NCBI GenBank assembly: GCA_012516075.1
Contig: JAAYXE010000115.1
Span: 1 to 32,505, forward strand
Length of the DNA stretch: 32,505 nt
Source of the DNA: Chloroflexota bacterium
GTDB lineage: Bacteria > Chloroflexota > Anaerolineae > Anaerolineales > UBA4823
Direction: 5' to 3'
Program-made: the position numbers and the translations under genes
Notes under the pieces: model-generated
Told to the model about the DNA's origin: nothing
The model's database searches: none
The model's input: only the letters and a program-made list of their open reading frames with translations
Part shown: positions 7,490 through 15,878 of the stretch, piece by piece
How positions within the stretch are numbered: the stretch's first letter is position 1
How the letters are laid out: each line of letters begins with the position of its first letter

Positions 7490-9838
7490 ATGAAGCGCCG
7501 TATTCTCCGCTCCACGTTTTACCTGCTGCTGGTCGTTAGCCTGCTGGCTGGTGTACTGCCCTGTTTTCCGGCTGCAGCTCAGGAGACCACACCCCCGCCG
7601 CCTGAGTTCAGTGCAGACCCCTTCGCCGAGGGGCGCGTGCGGGAGATGGACCTGGTGGTTGTGGAGCCAAACCCGGGCGGTGCTGTGGACCATTACGGGT
7701 ACCGGGCCTCGCAGGCGGCCTATGCCTGGGAGGACATTGAAAAGACCGGTAAGGCCGCAGCAATGGGGAACGCGGATAATGGCTATTCCGAAAAAGTTGA
7801 GCTGGATTGGGACTTTAAGTTTTACGAGTACAGCTACTCATCCCTGTATATCAATGTCGATGGGTTTCTGGCCTTCGATAAGGCCTTTGTCCTCAGCGGA
7901 CCCCTCCAGCGCATTCCTCTGGAAGAACTGCCCAACAACTATATCGCTGTCTTTCTGGACGATCTGCTCCTGGATGGTTCCGGAAAGATCTATTACGAGG
8001 TCAGAGGGAGTGCTCCACAGCGCAGGCTGATCGTGCAGTGGGAAGGGGTGACCAAATTTGGCAGCAGCGATCCGCTCTCGTTCCAGGTGATCCTGTATGA
8101 GAACGGCGATATCAAAATGCAGTATGAGAAGTTGAGCGGGGTTTTGAACCAGGCCGCAGTCGCGATCGAAGACGCCGACGGCCTGGACGGGCTGGTATAC
8201 CTGCAGAATGCGGACGGGCTGGCTCCCGGGACGGCGATCCTGTTCAAACGGCCGGGCTCCCAGGCGCGTGTCAAAGTCCTGAATAACTACCTGGGCGGGT
8301 TCGTGATCAACGGAAAAATCCGTTATCCCATCCGCATCCGCAACACCGGTGAGCGGGGGACGGACAACTACAGCATTTCGATTGCTACAGAGCCCGGCTG
8401 GCAGGCGAGGTTTTATCGGGCAGACGGACGCACCCCGCTGGGGACAAAGAACGGCAGCCCGGTCACCGGCGCTGTAGGGCAGGGCAAGGAGAGCGAGTTC
8501 ATTGTGGAGATCAGGCCTCCCAGCGGCAGTCCGGCCGGCGTTTACCAGCATGCTGTCCTGAAGGTTACTTCTGGCCTGGATGCAGCCCGGAGCGACGTGG
8601 TAGACCTGCATGCCGCTGTGCCCACCGCGTTCACTCAGATCGTGATCGATACCGGTATTGGGATTGGGCTGGATTTTATCTCACCCAGCCTGCGGATGAT
8701 GGCCCATGTCAGCGACTGGTTTTCGGGCAGTTCCCTGTCGTTTGACGCCGCCGGGAGCGGCTATATCTCGGTTATCGAACAGAACGTCGGCAATATGAAC
8801 ACCGACCTGGAATATGCCCTGCATTCGAAGGCAGGCAGGGTTGCGGTTCCGAGGGTGAAGCTGACCGAAAACGGGAACAGCAGCCAGCTTTCTGTTAGAG
8901 ATCTGTCCCCCGCGGTGGCAGCGCTGCCTAACGGGAAGACCGGCGTGGTCTGGCAGCGCTTCAGGACAAATAACACGACGAACGAAGTTAATTACAACAT
9001 CTTCTTAACGGTGCTCGACCAGGAGGGGAACATACCCTCTGGGACCAGTCAAATCAACCTGACGAAAAATAATTCCTGGGTGGTTTCCGGGTCGAGCATC
9101 GAATTCTATTCTCCCCGAATCGCCGCCACAGCGGAGAACCATTTTGTGGTGGCATGGGTTTACAAGGAACCCGGACGACAGGGTGTGACGCTGCAGTGGT
9201 ATGACGAGAACGGTAATGAGATCACCGGCAGGCGGGTCTCTCTCGAGGGCACCCCGGATGTGCGCTATTTCGGTGACCCGGTGATCATTCCCCTGAGTGG
9301 TAACCGATTCCTGCTGGCCTACACCGACGTAATCGAAGAGAATGGCGAGCAGACCTACCGCATCGGGACCCTGGCTGTGGACGGCGGCGGAAGGGTTATC
9401 CGGAAGGCGGCACTGATCCCCGGTGCCACCGGGTGGCTGCCCGATGGAGTGCAGGTGAGCAGCGGTGAAATTATCCTGGCCTGGACCAGTCAGAATGCCG
9501 ACCGCGGGATCGAGTTCACGGCGCTGAGCGACACCACGTTTGCACCGCTGGCCGGAGTGAAGAACCTGACCAACCCGGACGGCCGTGAAGCCGGCAGTGT
9601 TTCGGTGACCTGCGATGAGAACGGCCGCGCTGTTCTCACCTGGATGGACCAGCAGCTGCGCAGGAAGCTCTACTACGCTCTCATCGACGGCAGCGGGACG
9701 GTGATCACACCGCCAATCACCTTCTACCCGGGTTTTGATGTCGCCCCGCAGTCGGTGATGACCAGTGAGCGCGGCATGGGTAATGCACCCTTCACGTACC
9801 GGACAACGGTATTGCTGCCCATGCTGCAGCGAAAATAA
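7490..9838 (+). CDS. Large secreted beta-rich protein, function unknown
   Basis: A 782-residue exported protein with a clear signal peptide (MKRRILRSTFYLLLVVSLLA, cleavage near PAAA-Q31). Residues about 60-255 resemble the nidogen-like or bacterial surface module that typically reads F.FYEYSYSSLYINVDGFLAF, then a YYEV/LIVQWEGV strand pair and ILYENGDIKMQYE. Residues about 270-380 look like an Ig-like NEW3-type module (IRIRNTGERGTDNYSI, then GVYQHAVLKV). The rest (about 450-782) has repeated strand patterns (AALPNGKTGVVWQR, AATAENHFVVAWVYKE, SSGEIILAWTSQ, DENGRAVLTWMDQ) that suggest a propeller-like fold. No catalytic motif was recognised. GGAGAT provides a ribosome-binding site. Its position between pseudopilin genes suggests a partner or substrate of the same surface apparatus. 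Confidence 0.75.
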   Translation: MKRRILRSTFYLLLVVSLLAGVLPCFPAAAQETTPPPPEFSADPFAEGRVREMDLVVVEPNPGGAVDHYGYRASQAAYAWEDIEKTGKAAAMGNADNGYSEKVELDWDFKFYEYSYSSLYINVDGFLAFDKAFVLSGPLQRIPLEELPNNYIAVFLDDLLLDGSGKIYYEVRGSAPQRRLIVQWEGVTKFGSSDPLSFQVILYENGDIKMQYEKLSGVLNQAAVAIEDADGLDGLVYLQNADGLAPGTAILFKRPGSQARVKVLNNYLGGFVINGKIRYPIRIRNTGERGTDNYSISIATEPGWQARFYRADGRTPLGTKNGSPVTGAVGQGKESEFIVEIRPPSGSPAGVYQHAVLKVTSGLDAARSDVVDLHAAVPTAFTQIVIDTGIGIGLDFISPSLRMMAHVSDWFSGSSLSFDAAGSGYISVIEQNVGNMNTDLEYALHSKAGRVAVPRVKLTENGNSSQLSVRDLSPAVAALPNGKTGVVWQRFRTNNTTNEVNYNIFLTVLDQEGNIPSGTSQINLTKNNSWVVSGSSIEFYSPRIAATAENHFVVAWVYKEPGRQGVTLQWYDENGNEITGRRVSLEGTPDVRYFGDPVIIPLSGNRFLLAYTDVIEENGEQTYRIGTLAVDGGGRVIRKAALIPGATGWLPDGVQVSSGEIILAWTSQNADRGIEFTALSDTTFAPLAGVKNLTNPDGREAGSVSVTCDENGRAVLTWMDQQLRRKLYYALIDGSGTVITPPITFYPGFDVAPQSVMTSERGMGNAPFTYRTTVLLPMLQRK

Positions 9839-9863
9839 ACGCGACTCGACGATGGAGATAACC

Positions 9864-10310
9864 ATGAGAGCAGTGAAGAAAGTCCATCATCGTCTTCCCA
9901 AAGGGGCCGGACGCGGCCAGAGCCTGATCGAATTCGCCTTTGGGATGGTTGTGCTGCTGATCCTTCTGGCAGGCATTGTCGACCTGGGCCGCATGCTCTT
10001 CACGTACATCGCCCTGCGGGATGCGGTTCAGGAAGGGGCGCTGTACGGCTCCACCAACCCCACCAGCACCGGGGCGATCAAAGACCGGGTGCGGGGGGCA
10101 TCACCCATGATCTATGAGCTTGTGGACGAAAGCGCTATCGACGTTGATATCATCGGCCGGCCGTGTGTGGGGCACGGGATCCGCGTGGAGGCCGTCATCG
10201 AAGATTTCCCTATCACCATGCCGTTTCTGGGCGCATTTCTCGGCCGGCAGTCGGTCGATCTGCAGGCCGAGGTGACCAATTCCATTCTGAGCCCTTATGA
10301 TTGTCCCTGA
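9864..10310 (+). CDS. TadE-like pseudopilin
   Basis: A 148-residue protein with the TadE N-terminus: GRGQSLIEFAFGMVVLLILL with Gly at -1 and Glu at +5 of the predicted processing site, then VDLGRMLFTYIALRDAVQEGALYG, the conserved region after the helix. The C-terminal part contains a beta-rich region (IRVEAVIEDFPITMPFLG) and two cysteines (C134?, C147 near the end; exact pairing unknown). The start is ATG 9864, because GGAG lies 6 nt upstream and longer forms would overlap the preceding gene. TadE proteins are minor pseudopilins of tight-adherence (Flp) pili. No Tad ATPase, platform protein or prepilin peptidase is in the window, so the assembly machine must be encoded elsewhere. Confidence 0.88.
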   Translation: MRAVKKVHHRLPKGAGRGQSLIEFAFGMVVLLILLAGIVDLGRMLFTYIALRDAVQEGALYGSTNPTSTGAIKDRVRGASPMIYELVDESAIDVDIIGRPCVGHGIRVEAVIEDFPITMPFLGAFLGRQSVDLQAEVTNSILSPYDCP

Positions 10311-10346
10311 GAACCCCCGGTGCGCGAATTCATCACGAGGTGCATC

Positions 10347-11654
10347 ATGAAACGCAGTCATACCCAACCTTCTGAACGCGGCCAGGCGCTGGTGCTGATG
10401 GTGCTGGCCATGGTCGCACTGCTGGGTTTCACCGCCCTGGCGGTGGACGGCAGCATGCTTTATTCTGACCGCCGTCATGCGCAGAACGCGGCGGATGCCG
10501 CCTCGCTGGCGGGCGGCGGCGCCGCAGGTAAGTATTTTGAGATTAACGGGGTGTTCTGGTCGAACTGGAGCTGCTCCGGCAGCGTCGCTGCCGCCATGCA
10601 GGAGGCCGAGGATACGGCCATTTCCATCGCTGCCCACAATGGGTTCACCATTGACGACGATATCAGCGACAACCACGGCGTAAAGGTCATCTGCGGGGAG
10701 GATAACAGCACCAGCTGGCCCGACCGTTATATAGAAATCGTCACGAAGCTGACCAAAGAGACGAGCACCGCTTTTGTGCATTTCGTTTACGATGGCCCGG
10801 CGGTTAACACGGTGGAGGCGGTGACGCGGGTGCGGCCGCGCATGCCGCTGGCCATGGGCCACGCCATTGTAGCCCTCAACCGCAGCGGCTGTTCTGGCAA
10901 CAGCAACGGTGTGCTCTTCGGCGGCAGCAGCGAGACCTGGATCAACGGTGGGGGTGTGTTTTCGAACGGCTGCCTGGACGGCGACGGCGGGTTTATCCTC
11001 AACGTCAGCGGCGACGGCGCCGGTATTCACTACGCGGGAGAAGCGAGCGGCATGACCGGCGCCAACATGCCGCCGGTGCGCACCGATCCACTGCCCGAAG
11101 ACTCCTACCAGGTGCCGGAACCGGACTGCTCCAGCCTGCCGCACCGCACGCAGAGCGGTTCTGTGCTGCAGCCGGGGGTCTACGACAGCCTGAGGTTGAA
11201 CGGCGGCTCATTGACCCTTAACCCCGGTCTGTACTGCATCACCGGCGCCAATAACGCCATCAAGATCAGTGATGGAACGGTGATCGCCCACGGCGTGACG
11301 CTCTTCCTCACTAACCCTAACAGCGATGTCACTATATCCGGTGGGGTGCACCATCTCTCTGCTCCGGAACGGTCCCCCGATCCCTCCCCGGCCATTCCGG
11401 GCATCCTGATCTATTCAAAAGCGGTGGGGGATGTGGGCGTCAAGCTGGTTGGGAACGGCGATTCATCCTACCTGGGGACAATTTACGTACCCCGGGGGGA
11501 TATCGATGTCAGCGGAGGCAACGATACCTATCCGACCTTCAACACCCAGCTCATCGGTTACAACGTGAAGGTCACCGGCAACGCCCGCATCGACATCAAC
11601 TTTAATGGGGCCCAGAACTATGCTCATCCCCCAAAGCTGGAGTTGTATAAATAA
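10347..11654 (+). CDS. TadG-like protein with beta-helix-type C-terminus
   Basis: A 435-residue protein with a Tad-type N-terminus (RGQALVLMVLAMVALLGFTA, then LAVDGSMLYSDRRHAQNAADAASLAGG), matching the putative Flp pilus-assembly TadG-like N-terminal family. Unlike the two TadE-type proteins in this operon it lacks the Glu at +5, so it is probably a membrane anchor that is not cleaved. The C-terminal half (about 195-435) is rich in Gly, Asn and short strands (VFSNGCLDGDGG, LRLNGGSLTLNPGLY, IKISDGTVIAHGVTLFL, GTIYVPRGDIDVSGG), consistent with a right-handed beta-helix-like fold. ATG 10347 has GAGG 6 nt upstream; a GTG at 10320 is the longer alternative. It is the last gene of the surface operon. 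Confidence 0.83.
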   Translation: MKRSHTQPSERGQALVLMVLAMVALLGFTALAVDGSMLYSDRRHAQNAADAASLAGGGAAGKYFEINGVFWSNWSCSGSVAAAMQEAEDTAISIAAHNGFTIDDDISDNHGVKVICGEDNSTSWPDRYIEIVTKLTKETSTAFVHFVYDGPAVNTVEAVTRVRPRMPLAMGHAIVALNRSGCSGNSNGVLFGGSSETWINGGGVFSNGCLDGDGGFILNVSGDGAGIHYAGEASGMTGANMPPVRTDPLPEDSYQVPEPDCSSLPHRTQSGSVLQPGVYDSLRLNGGSLTLNPGLYCITGANNAIKISDGTVIAHGVTLFLTNPNSDVTISGGVHHLSAPERSPDPSPAIPGILIYSKAVGDVGVKLVGNGDSSYLGTIYVPRGDIDVSGGNDTYPTFNTQLIGYNVKVTGNARIDINFNGAQNYAHPPKLELYK

Positions 11655-11676
11655 AGGGGAGAGAGGCACTTAAATA

Positions 11677-11790
11677 AAAAATGTCCGGGCAGGCTACCCG
11701 GCGGCACCCGGAGGGACCTCCTTACCGCTGCTTCCTCTCGGACCTGACGGGGTTCGCAGGGCTCCGCCGCGCCGGACCCACCCGGACACG
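11677..11790 (-). ncRNA. ffs: Small signal recognition particle RNA (4.5S type)
   Basis: The minus strand carries the SRP Alu-less core: CAGGTCCGAGAGGAAGCAGC (11746 to 11727), i.e. the conserved helix 8 motif with GAGA as its GNRA tetraloop where many bacteria have GGAA, with GGTAAGG after it. The flanks can pair to form the long hairpin: TCCGGGTGGG near the 5' end with CCTGCCCGGA near the 3' end. The RNA is about 110 nt, the usual size of the short bacterial form. A TTTTTTA tract directly follows the closing stem and can end transcription. It binds Ffh and targets nascent membrane proteins. Ends are estimated from pairing and promoter distance. Confidence 0.92.
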
Positions 11791-11796
11791 CCCGAT

Positions 11797-11825
11797 AGGA
11801 TACCGCAACCATAGTGCCTTGTCAA
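11797..11825 (-). promoter_or_regulatory. Sigma-70 type promoter of the SRP RNA
   Basis: On the minus strand TTGACA (11825-11820), a 17-nt spacer and TATCCT (11802-11797). The expected start is about 11790, exactly where the SRP RNA hairpin begins. Confidence 0.8.
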
Positions 11826-11857
11826 GAACAGTGCGACAAAATAGACGGGATTCATAC

Positions 11858-11891
11858 AAAAAGCGGGAGCAGTCCTGAAGACTGCTCCCGC
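11858..11891 (-). terminator. Terminator of the cytochrome bc operon
   Basis: Perfect 12-bp inverted repeat (GCGGGAGCAGTC and GACTGCTCCCGC) with a 5-nt loop, followed on the minus strand by TTTTTG. It lies 19 nt after the stop of the last cytochrome gene and just before the SRP RNA promoter. Confidence 0.9.
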
Positions 11892-11909
11892 CTGTGATTA
11901 ACTGCGGCT

Positions 11910-12755
11910 TTAGCTGAAGCGGCGCTGCCAGATCAGTGCTGCAGCGATGAGGACGGTGATGAGCACGAAGAAAACAACGACACCACCCCAGCCCTGCAGC
12001 CAGGGGATGGTCACCGGTGACAGCGGGGCTGCGGTTGGCTGCACCTGCTGTACGGTGCCAGCCGGGCGGCTGAGCACAAAAGCGACCAGGTCGTTCACAT
12101 CCTCTTCGGTGAGCGGGCCGCCGTTGTCCTGATGCCAGGCCGGCATCAGCGAGCCCTGGACACCTTCCGAGATAATCGCCTTGACGTTCAGATCCGGACG
12201 GATGGAAGGCCAGTTCGTGGGCAGGGTGGCGCCCACACGCCCCTCGCCATTCGGGCCATGGCATACCGCGCAGTTGTCGGCGAATAACACGGCCCCCCGG
12301 TTCGGGTCGCCCTCTACCTCGGGAATGGGAGCGATCGGCGGGTGCGGTGTGAAAGTGGGCACCGGCGCCAGGCTGCCCGCCCCACCGGTCTGCCAGCTCA
12401 AGATGTAGGCTACCAGCGCGTCGATCTGTTCGCTGGTCAGCGGACCGCCGTTATCCTGATGCCAGGCCGGCATCACGGACCCCGCCACGCCCCGCTCGAT
12501 GATCGTGCGGACCGTCAGGTCCGGCCGGATGGAAGGCCAGTTCTGCGCCAGCGTTGCGCCCACGCGTCCTTCACCATTTGGGCCGTGGCAGACAGCGCAG
12601 TTTTCGGCATACAGCTGCTGGCCTTCAGTGAGCTGTTGTTCATCCGGGCCCTGGGCTGCAGCGCTGCCCCAGAGCATGCTCATGAGGATGAGCACTGCCA
12701 GCAGGGCAGTCCCCAGCAGGTACCCTTCTCGGCGCATTCCCCTTACTGAGTTCAT
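11910..12755 (-). CDS. Membrane-anchored dihaem cytochrome c with duplicated haem domains
   Basis: A 281-residue electron carrier of the bc complex. It has an N-terminal signal segment (about 12-34), two cytochrome c domains with haem sites C53AVC56H57 and C162AVC165H166, and likely axial methionines M95 and M204 in (V/L)MPAWHQD. A linker rich in Pro separates them, and a C-terminal transmembrane anchor (about 257-276) ends the protein. The two domains are 56 of 76 identical by hand count, unusually close for tandem cytochrome domains. It starts 10 nt after the preceding gene with GGGAG 6 nt before the ATG. It is the last gene of the operon and probably passes electrons from cytochrome b and Rieske to a terminal oxidase or soluble acceptor. 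Confidence 0.92.
   Translation of the reverse strand: MNSVRGMRREGYLLGTALLAVLILMSMLWGSAAAQGPDEQQLTEGQQLYAENCAVCHGPNGEGRVGATLAQNWPSIRPDLTVRTIIERGVAGSVMPAWHQDNGGPLTSEQIDALVAYILSWQTGGAGSLAPVPTFTPHPPIAPIPEVEGDPNRGAVLFADNCAVCHGPNGEGRVGATLPTNWPSIRPDLNVKAIISEGVQGSLMPAWHQDNGGPLTEEDVNDLVAFVLSRPAGTVQQVQPTAAPLSPVTIPWLQGWGGVVVFFVLITVLIAAALIWQRRFS
12069..12617 (-). repeat. Tandem duplication of a cytochrome c domain (copies 12390-12617 and 12069-12296)
   Basis: Each copy encodes 76 residues. PNGEGRVGATL, NWPSIRPDL and MPAWHQDNGGPLT are identical in both. DNA between the copies (12297-12389) encodes the Pro-rich linker. The level of identity points to a fairly recent duplication, or to gene conversion, within the gene. 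Confidence 0.85.
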
Positions 12756-12765
12756 TGGGTTCTCC

Positions 12766-13611
12766 CTACTCCAGCGACATCAGGTAGGCGATCAGGTCGG
12801 CAACGTCCTGCTCGGTAAGGGTTTCCCCATAAGTCTGCGGCATCAGGCCAGCGCTGAAGCCTTCCACGATGTGCACGTCAGGCAGGACAATCGACTCGAA
12901 CAGGTACTGTTCAGGCGTGGTTGCGCTGCCGGTATAGTCGGGGCTTTCGATGCGCTGGGCAGCCCGGGTACCGATACCCGGTTCGCCGCCGGAAGCCAGC
13001 CAGGCCGGGCCGGTGGGGGTGGAAATGTGGCAGGCCGTGCAGCCCTGAGACGTGGCCAGGGCCTCACCATTCGCTGCATCGCCTTCAGGCAGCTCTTTGG
13101 TGATGTCCTCACCGGCTACCGGGCCTTCCACGGTGGGCGGTGCCTCGACGAACTCTGCGGTCTCTTCCCAGTTCATAATGAAGGCAGCGATACTGCGGAT
13201 CTGGTCATCCCGCAGGGGGCCGCCGAAGCGCTCCGAAAAGGCCGGCATGGCCGGAGTGCCAGAACCCGGGTACTGCTGGGGGCGTGAGGAAACCAGGCGC
13301 CCGCTGGAAGCGGTGGCAATAATGTAATCCTCCAGCGTTCCCGACCAGCCGATCTCCTGCAGACGGTTGTCGAAGAAGTTGCGATCGTTCAGCGGAGGGC
13401 ACAGGTTCGGAATGCCGGTGCCCTGGGTGCCGTGGCAGCGGCTGCACTGCTGTTCAAACAGAGCTGCGCCCACCTCAATGGCATGTGCCTGCTGCGCCAG
13501 TTCAAATTCTGCCATCCGGTCTTCTTCATTGAGCCCGTAAATCAGCAGAATGACGCTGGTGGCCAACACGAAGAAGATCCCGAGCGTAATTTCGATCTGT
13601 ATGCGTGACAT
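12766..13611 (-). CDS. Membrane-anchored dihaem cytochrome c
   Basis: A 281-residue protein with an N-terminal transmembrane helix (about 7-26) and two cytochrome c domains facing outside. Haem sites are C56SRC59H60 with likely ligand M122 (GTPAMPAF), and C191TAC194H195 with likely ligand M257 (AGLMPQTYG). The two domains differ strongly from each other, unlike those of the next gene. It follows the cytochrome b gene by 21 nt. Dihaem or multihaem cytochromes replacing cytochrome c1 or f are known in bacterial bc complexes, and the position here fits that role: accepting electrons from the Rieske protein. Confidence 0.9.
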   Translation of the reverse strand: MSRIQIEITLGIFFVLATSVILLIYGLNEEDRMAEFELAQQAHAIEVGAALFEQQCSRCHGTQGTGIPNLCPPLNDRNFFDNRLQEIGWSGTLEDYIIATASSGRLVSSRPQQYPGSGTPAMPAFSERFGGPLRDDQIRSIAAFIMNWEETAEFVEAPPTVEGPVAGEDITKELPEGDAANGEALATSQGCTACHISTPTGPAWLASGGEPGIGTRAAQRIESPDYTGSATTPEQYLFESIVLPDVHIVEGFSAGLMPQTYGETLTEQDVADLIAYLMSLE

Positions 13612-13632
13612 TATGCGGCGTCCTTCCGTTGA

Positions 13633-15219
13633 TTAATCGCGCTCGCGATTTTCGTGTAAGTAGATGTGCCTCTCGTAAACCTGCTGCTGCCCGCTTTCCG
13701 CATCGGTCCACAGGATGCGCGGGGTGACTTTCTTCAGGTTGTGCTGCCAGTCTTCAATGACGAGGACCGCCTGCGCGTTGGGCAGTGCACCCGCTTCGAT
13801 CGCTTCGTTCACCCGCCGGGTGTATTCCCGAAAGACTTCTTCCAGCTCGGGGCAGCCGAAGTCCAGGTTCGGACACAGGTTTTTCGGTTCGGTGACGTTG
13901 ACTTCATAAACCCCGGCCTGAAGCTGGTCGAAGGGGATGGCGCGCAGCGGGCCTAAACCTTCTTCGGGAGCCAGATCCTGAATGATGCGGGTAGCTGCTG
14001 GGGTTTGAATCGCGTATTCCGGCGTGCCCATATAGCTGAGCACGACCAGAACCAGAACCGAGAGCAGGCCGATGCCGACTGCCACCGGGCGTTTATAGAG
14101 CCGGCGGTGGGGGTTGCGGTCGATGTAAGGCACCGCAAACAGCAGGCCAACGATCACGGTGGGCAGGATAATGCCCATCAGCGTCTTATCCCCCAGCTTC
14201 AACATGCCCTGCAGCCACCAGAAATACCAGGGGGCTTTGGTGTCCAGTGGGGTGACCTGTGGGTTGGCGATGTTCTCCAGTGGTGCAGAGTAATTGAATA
14301 CCGTGAGAATGATCACCAGGATAAACAGCCCGAGGGAGGTCAGGAACATCTCGTGGGTGAACAGATCGGGCAGATAGTCGATGCGCTGCTTCGCCTCGCG
14401 CTTAACATCTGCCGGTACATCGTCCCCTTCTTCGATCGACGCCGGCAGGGAGATGCCGTGTTCACGCGATACCTTGTAGTAGTGGATGCTGATCACCAGG
14501 ATGGCTGCCAGGGGAAGAAGCACGACGTGCAGCAAGTAGAAGCGCAGCAGGCCGTTGGCGGAGATGTCCGGAGCTCCTCGCAGCAGCAGGTTGGCTTCAT
14601 TCCCAAACAGGGGCGCGGCCTCCGCCATGCTGGTTCCGATGGTCACCGCCCAGTAAGCGAGCTGGTCCCAGGGGAGCAGGTACCCGCTGAAGCTCAGGAA
14701 GAGCGTGATCCCTAACAGCACAACGCCGGTTAACCAGGTGAACGACCGGGTGCCCTTGTAAGACCCGGTCAGGAAGGTGCGCAGCATGTGCAGTGCGGTA
14801 AAGATGACCATCCCTTCAGCGCCCAGGCGGTGCATGTCGCGCAGCAGTTTCCCAAAGGGGACATTGCTCTGCAGGTTAAGGATCGATGTGTATGCCTCGG
14901 AGGGAGAAGGCGTGTAATAGATCATCAGGATGAGCCCGGTGAAGAGCTCGAGGAAGAAGAAGAACGAAGTAAAAAACCCCAGCCGAAAGGTGTGCGTAAA
15001 AATCGTGCTGCCCTTCTCGTAATAGCGGGGGCGGATGTGGAACAGGAAACTGGTTGTGTGCACCTTGTAGCGCGGGTTTGGCCGCTCGGTGGGAGGATCT
15101 CCGCGCAGTACGGCCCGCAGCTCGTTCAGGCCCAGACCCGCAGTGATGGCCCGCACACGCTGGTCCAGGGCCGTGATCATCTTTTTTCGCAGATCCTGTA
15201 TGCTGTCTGACTTAATCAT
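13633..15219 (-). CDS. Cytochrome b of a quinol:cytochrome c oxidoreductase
   Basis: A 528-residue polytopic membrane protein, the quinol-oxidising core of the complex. The four haem b ligands are H130, H144, H231 and H246 (RDMHRLG, TALHMLR, LLHVVLL, SIHYYKV). Intervals of 14 and 15 match cytochrome b6 and not mitochondrial cytochrome b. Where b6 has the cysteine that binds haem cn, a hand alignment puts Arg80. The quinol-site motif PEWY appears as APWYFWW (about 329-335). b6-like and subunit-IV-like parts are in one chain. After the last helix (about 380-397) there is a soluble tail of about 130 residues with C434 and C440 or so (NLCPNLDFGCPE) and no recognised domain. It lies between the Rieske gene and a dihaem cytochrome gene. 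Confidence 0.93.
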   Translation of the reverse strand: MIKSDSIQDLRKKMITALDQRVRAITAGLGLNELRAVLRGDPPTERPNPRYKVHTTSFLFHIRPRYYEKGSTIFTHTFRLGFFTSFFFFLELFTGLILMIYYTPSPSEAYTSILNLQSNVPFGKLLRDMHRLGAEGMVIFTALHMLRTFLTGSYKGTRSFTWLTGVVLLGITLFLSFSGYLLPWDQLAYWAVTIGTSMAEAAPLFGNEANLLLRGAPDISANGLLRFYLLHVVLLPLAAILVISIHYYKVSREHGISLPASIEEGDDVPADVKREAKQRIDYLPDLFTHEMFLTSLGLFILVIILTVFNYSAPLENIANPQVTPLDTKAPWYFWWLQGMLKLGDKTLMGIILPTVIVGLLFAVPYIDRNPHRRLYKRPVAVGIGLLSVLVLVVLSYMGTPEYAIQTPAATRIIQDLAPEEGLGPLRAIPFDQLQAGVYEVNVTEPKNLCPNLDFGCPELEEVFREYTRRVNEAIEAGALPNAQAVLVIEDWQHNLKKVTPRILWTDAESGQQQVYERHIYLHENRERD

Positions 15220-15270
15220 GTATTTCCCTCCCCAGAGGATGTTTACCGGTCTGAATCAGGAAGCCGGGGT

Positions 15271-15828
15271 TCAGGCATGGCTTTCACCGGTGATGCGTGT
15301 GCCTGTGTCCACCCGGATGATAAGGTCTGGATTATCTGGGAGCTGCAGCGGCTCGCCATTTCTGGCTTCAGCCACCACCTCACCGGTGTTCGGATCGACA
15401 GCCTGTATGACGAAGCGGTCGAGGCTGCGGGGAGCAGGCCCTGCCAGATACTGGCCGTCTGACTGAAATTGAGACCCATGACACGGACAGATGAACTTGT
15501 TCTCCTGGTCGCTCCAGTTATACAGACACCCCAGGTGGGTGCAGACTTTGTAGAGCGCCATCACACCGCTCTCTGTGTTCGACAGCCAGAGCTTTACCTT
15601 GGGATGGTTGACAGGGGCGGAACCTGGGGGAGGCAGTTCAGAAACCTTTCCGACCGTATACATTCCCCCGAATTCGCCTTCGCGAAAGCGCGGCATGGAG
15701 AAAAGATACGTCACACCGGCTATATTGACGGTTAGAAACCCCAGGGAAGCAAGCCAGGCAAAATTAAGGAACTCGCGCCGGTTGATGGGCTTTTTTTCCT
15801 CCGCAGCAGGCGGCTGATCCTTAGCCAT
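15271..15828 (-). CDS. Rieske iron-sulfur protein
   Basis: A 185-residue [2Fe-2S] subunit of the bc complex. Cluster ligands are C96, H98 (CTHLGC, with C101) and C114, H117 (CPCHGSQF, with C116); C101 and C116 should form the stabilising disulfide. A single membrane segment (about 23-44) follows NRREFLNF, a twin-arginine-like start common in Rieske proteins, so Tat export is plausible. The gene opens the operon, has GGAGG upstream, and is 51 nt from the cytochrome b gene. It moves electrons from quinol to the cytochrome c subunits. Confidence 0.96.
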   Translation of the reverse strand: MAKDQPPAAEEKKPINRREFLNFAWLASLGFLTVNIAGVTYLFSMPRFREGEFGGMYTVGKVSELPPPGSAPVNHPKVKLWLSNTESGVMALYKVCTHLGCLYNWSDQENKFICPCHGSQFQSDGQYLAGPAPRSLDRFVIQAVDPNTGEVVAEARNGEPLQLPDNPDLIIRVDTGTRITGESHA

Positions 15829-15878
15829 ATGCTCCTCCTTAAAAGGCGATAAAGTAGATGGTATTTGTCTGGAGTGGG

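Noticed and set aside
11624..11878. Short open frames on both strands around 11700
   Set aside because: They cover the SRP RNA gene, whose core motif, promoter and T-tract explain the region better.
11722..12264. 180-codon minus-strand frame
   Set aside because: It overlaps the dihaem cytochrome gene in another frame and reaches into the SRP RNA; cytochrome motifs are in the chosen frame.
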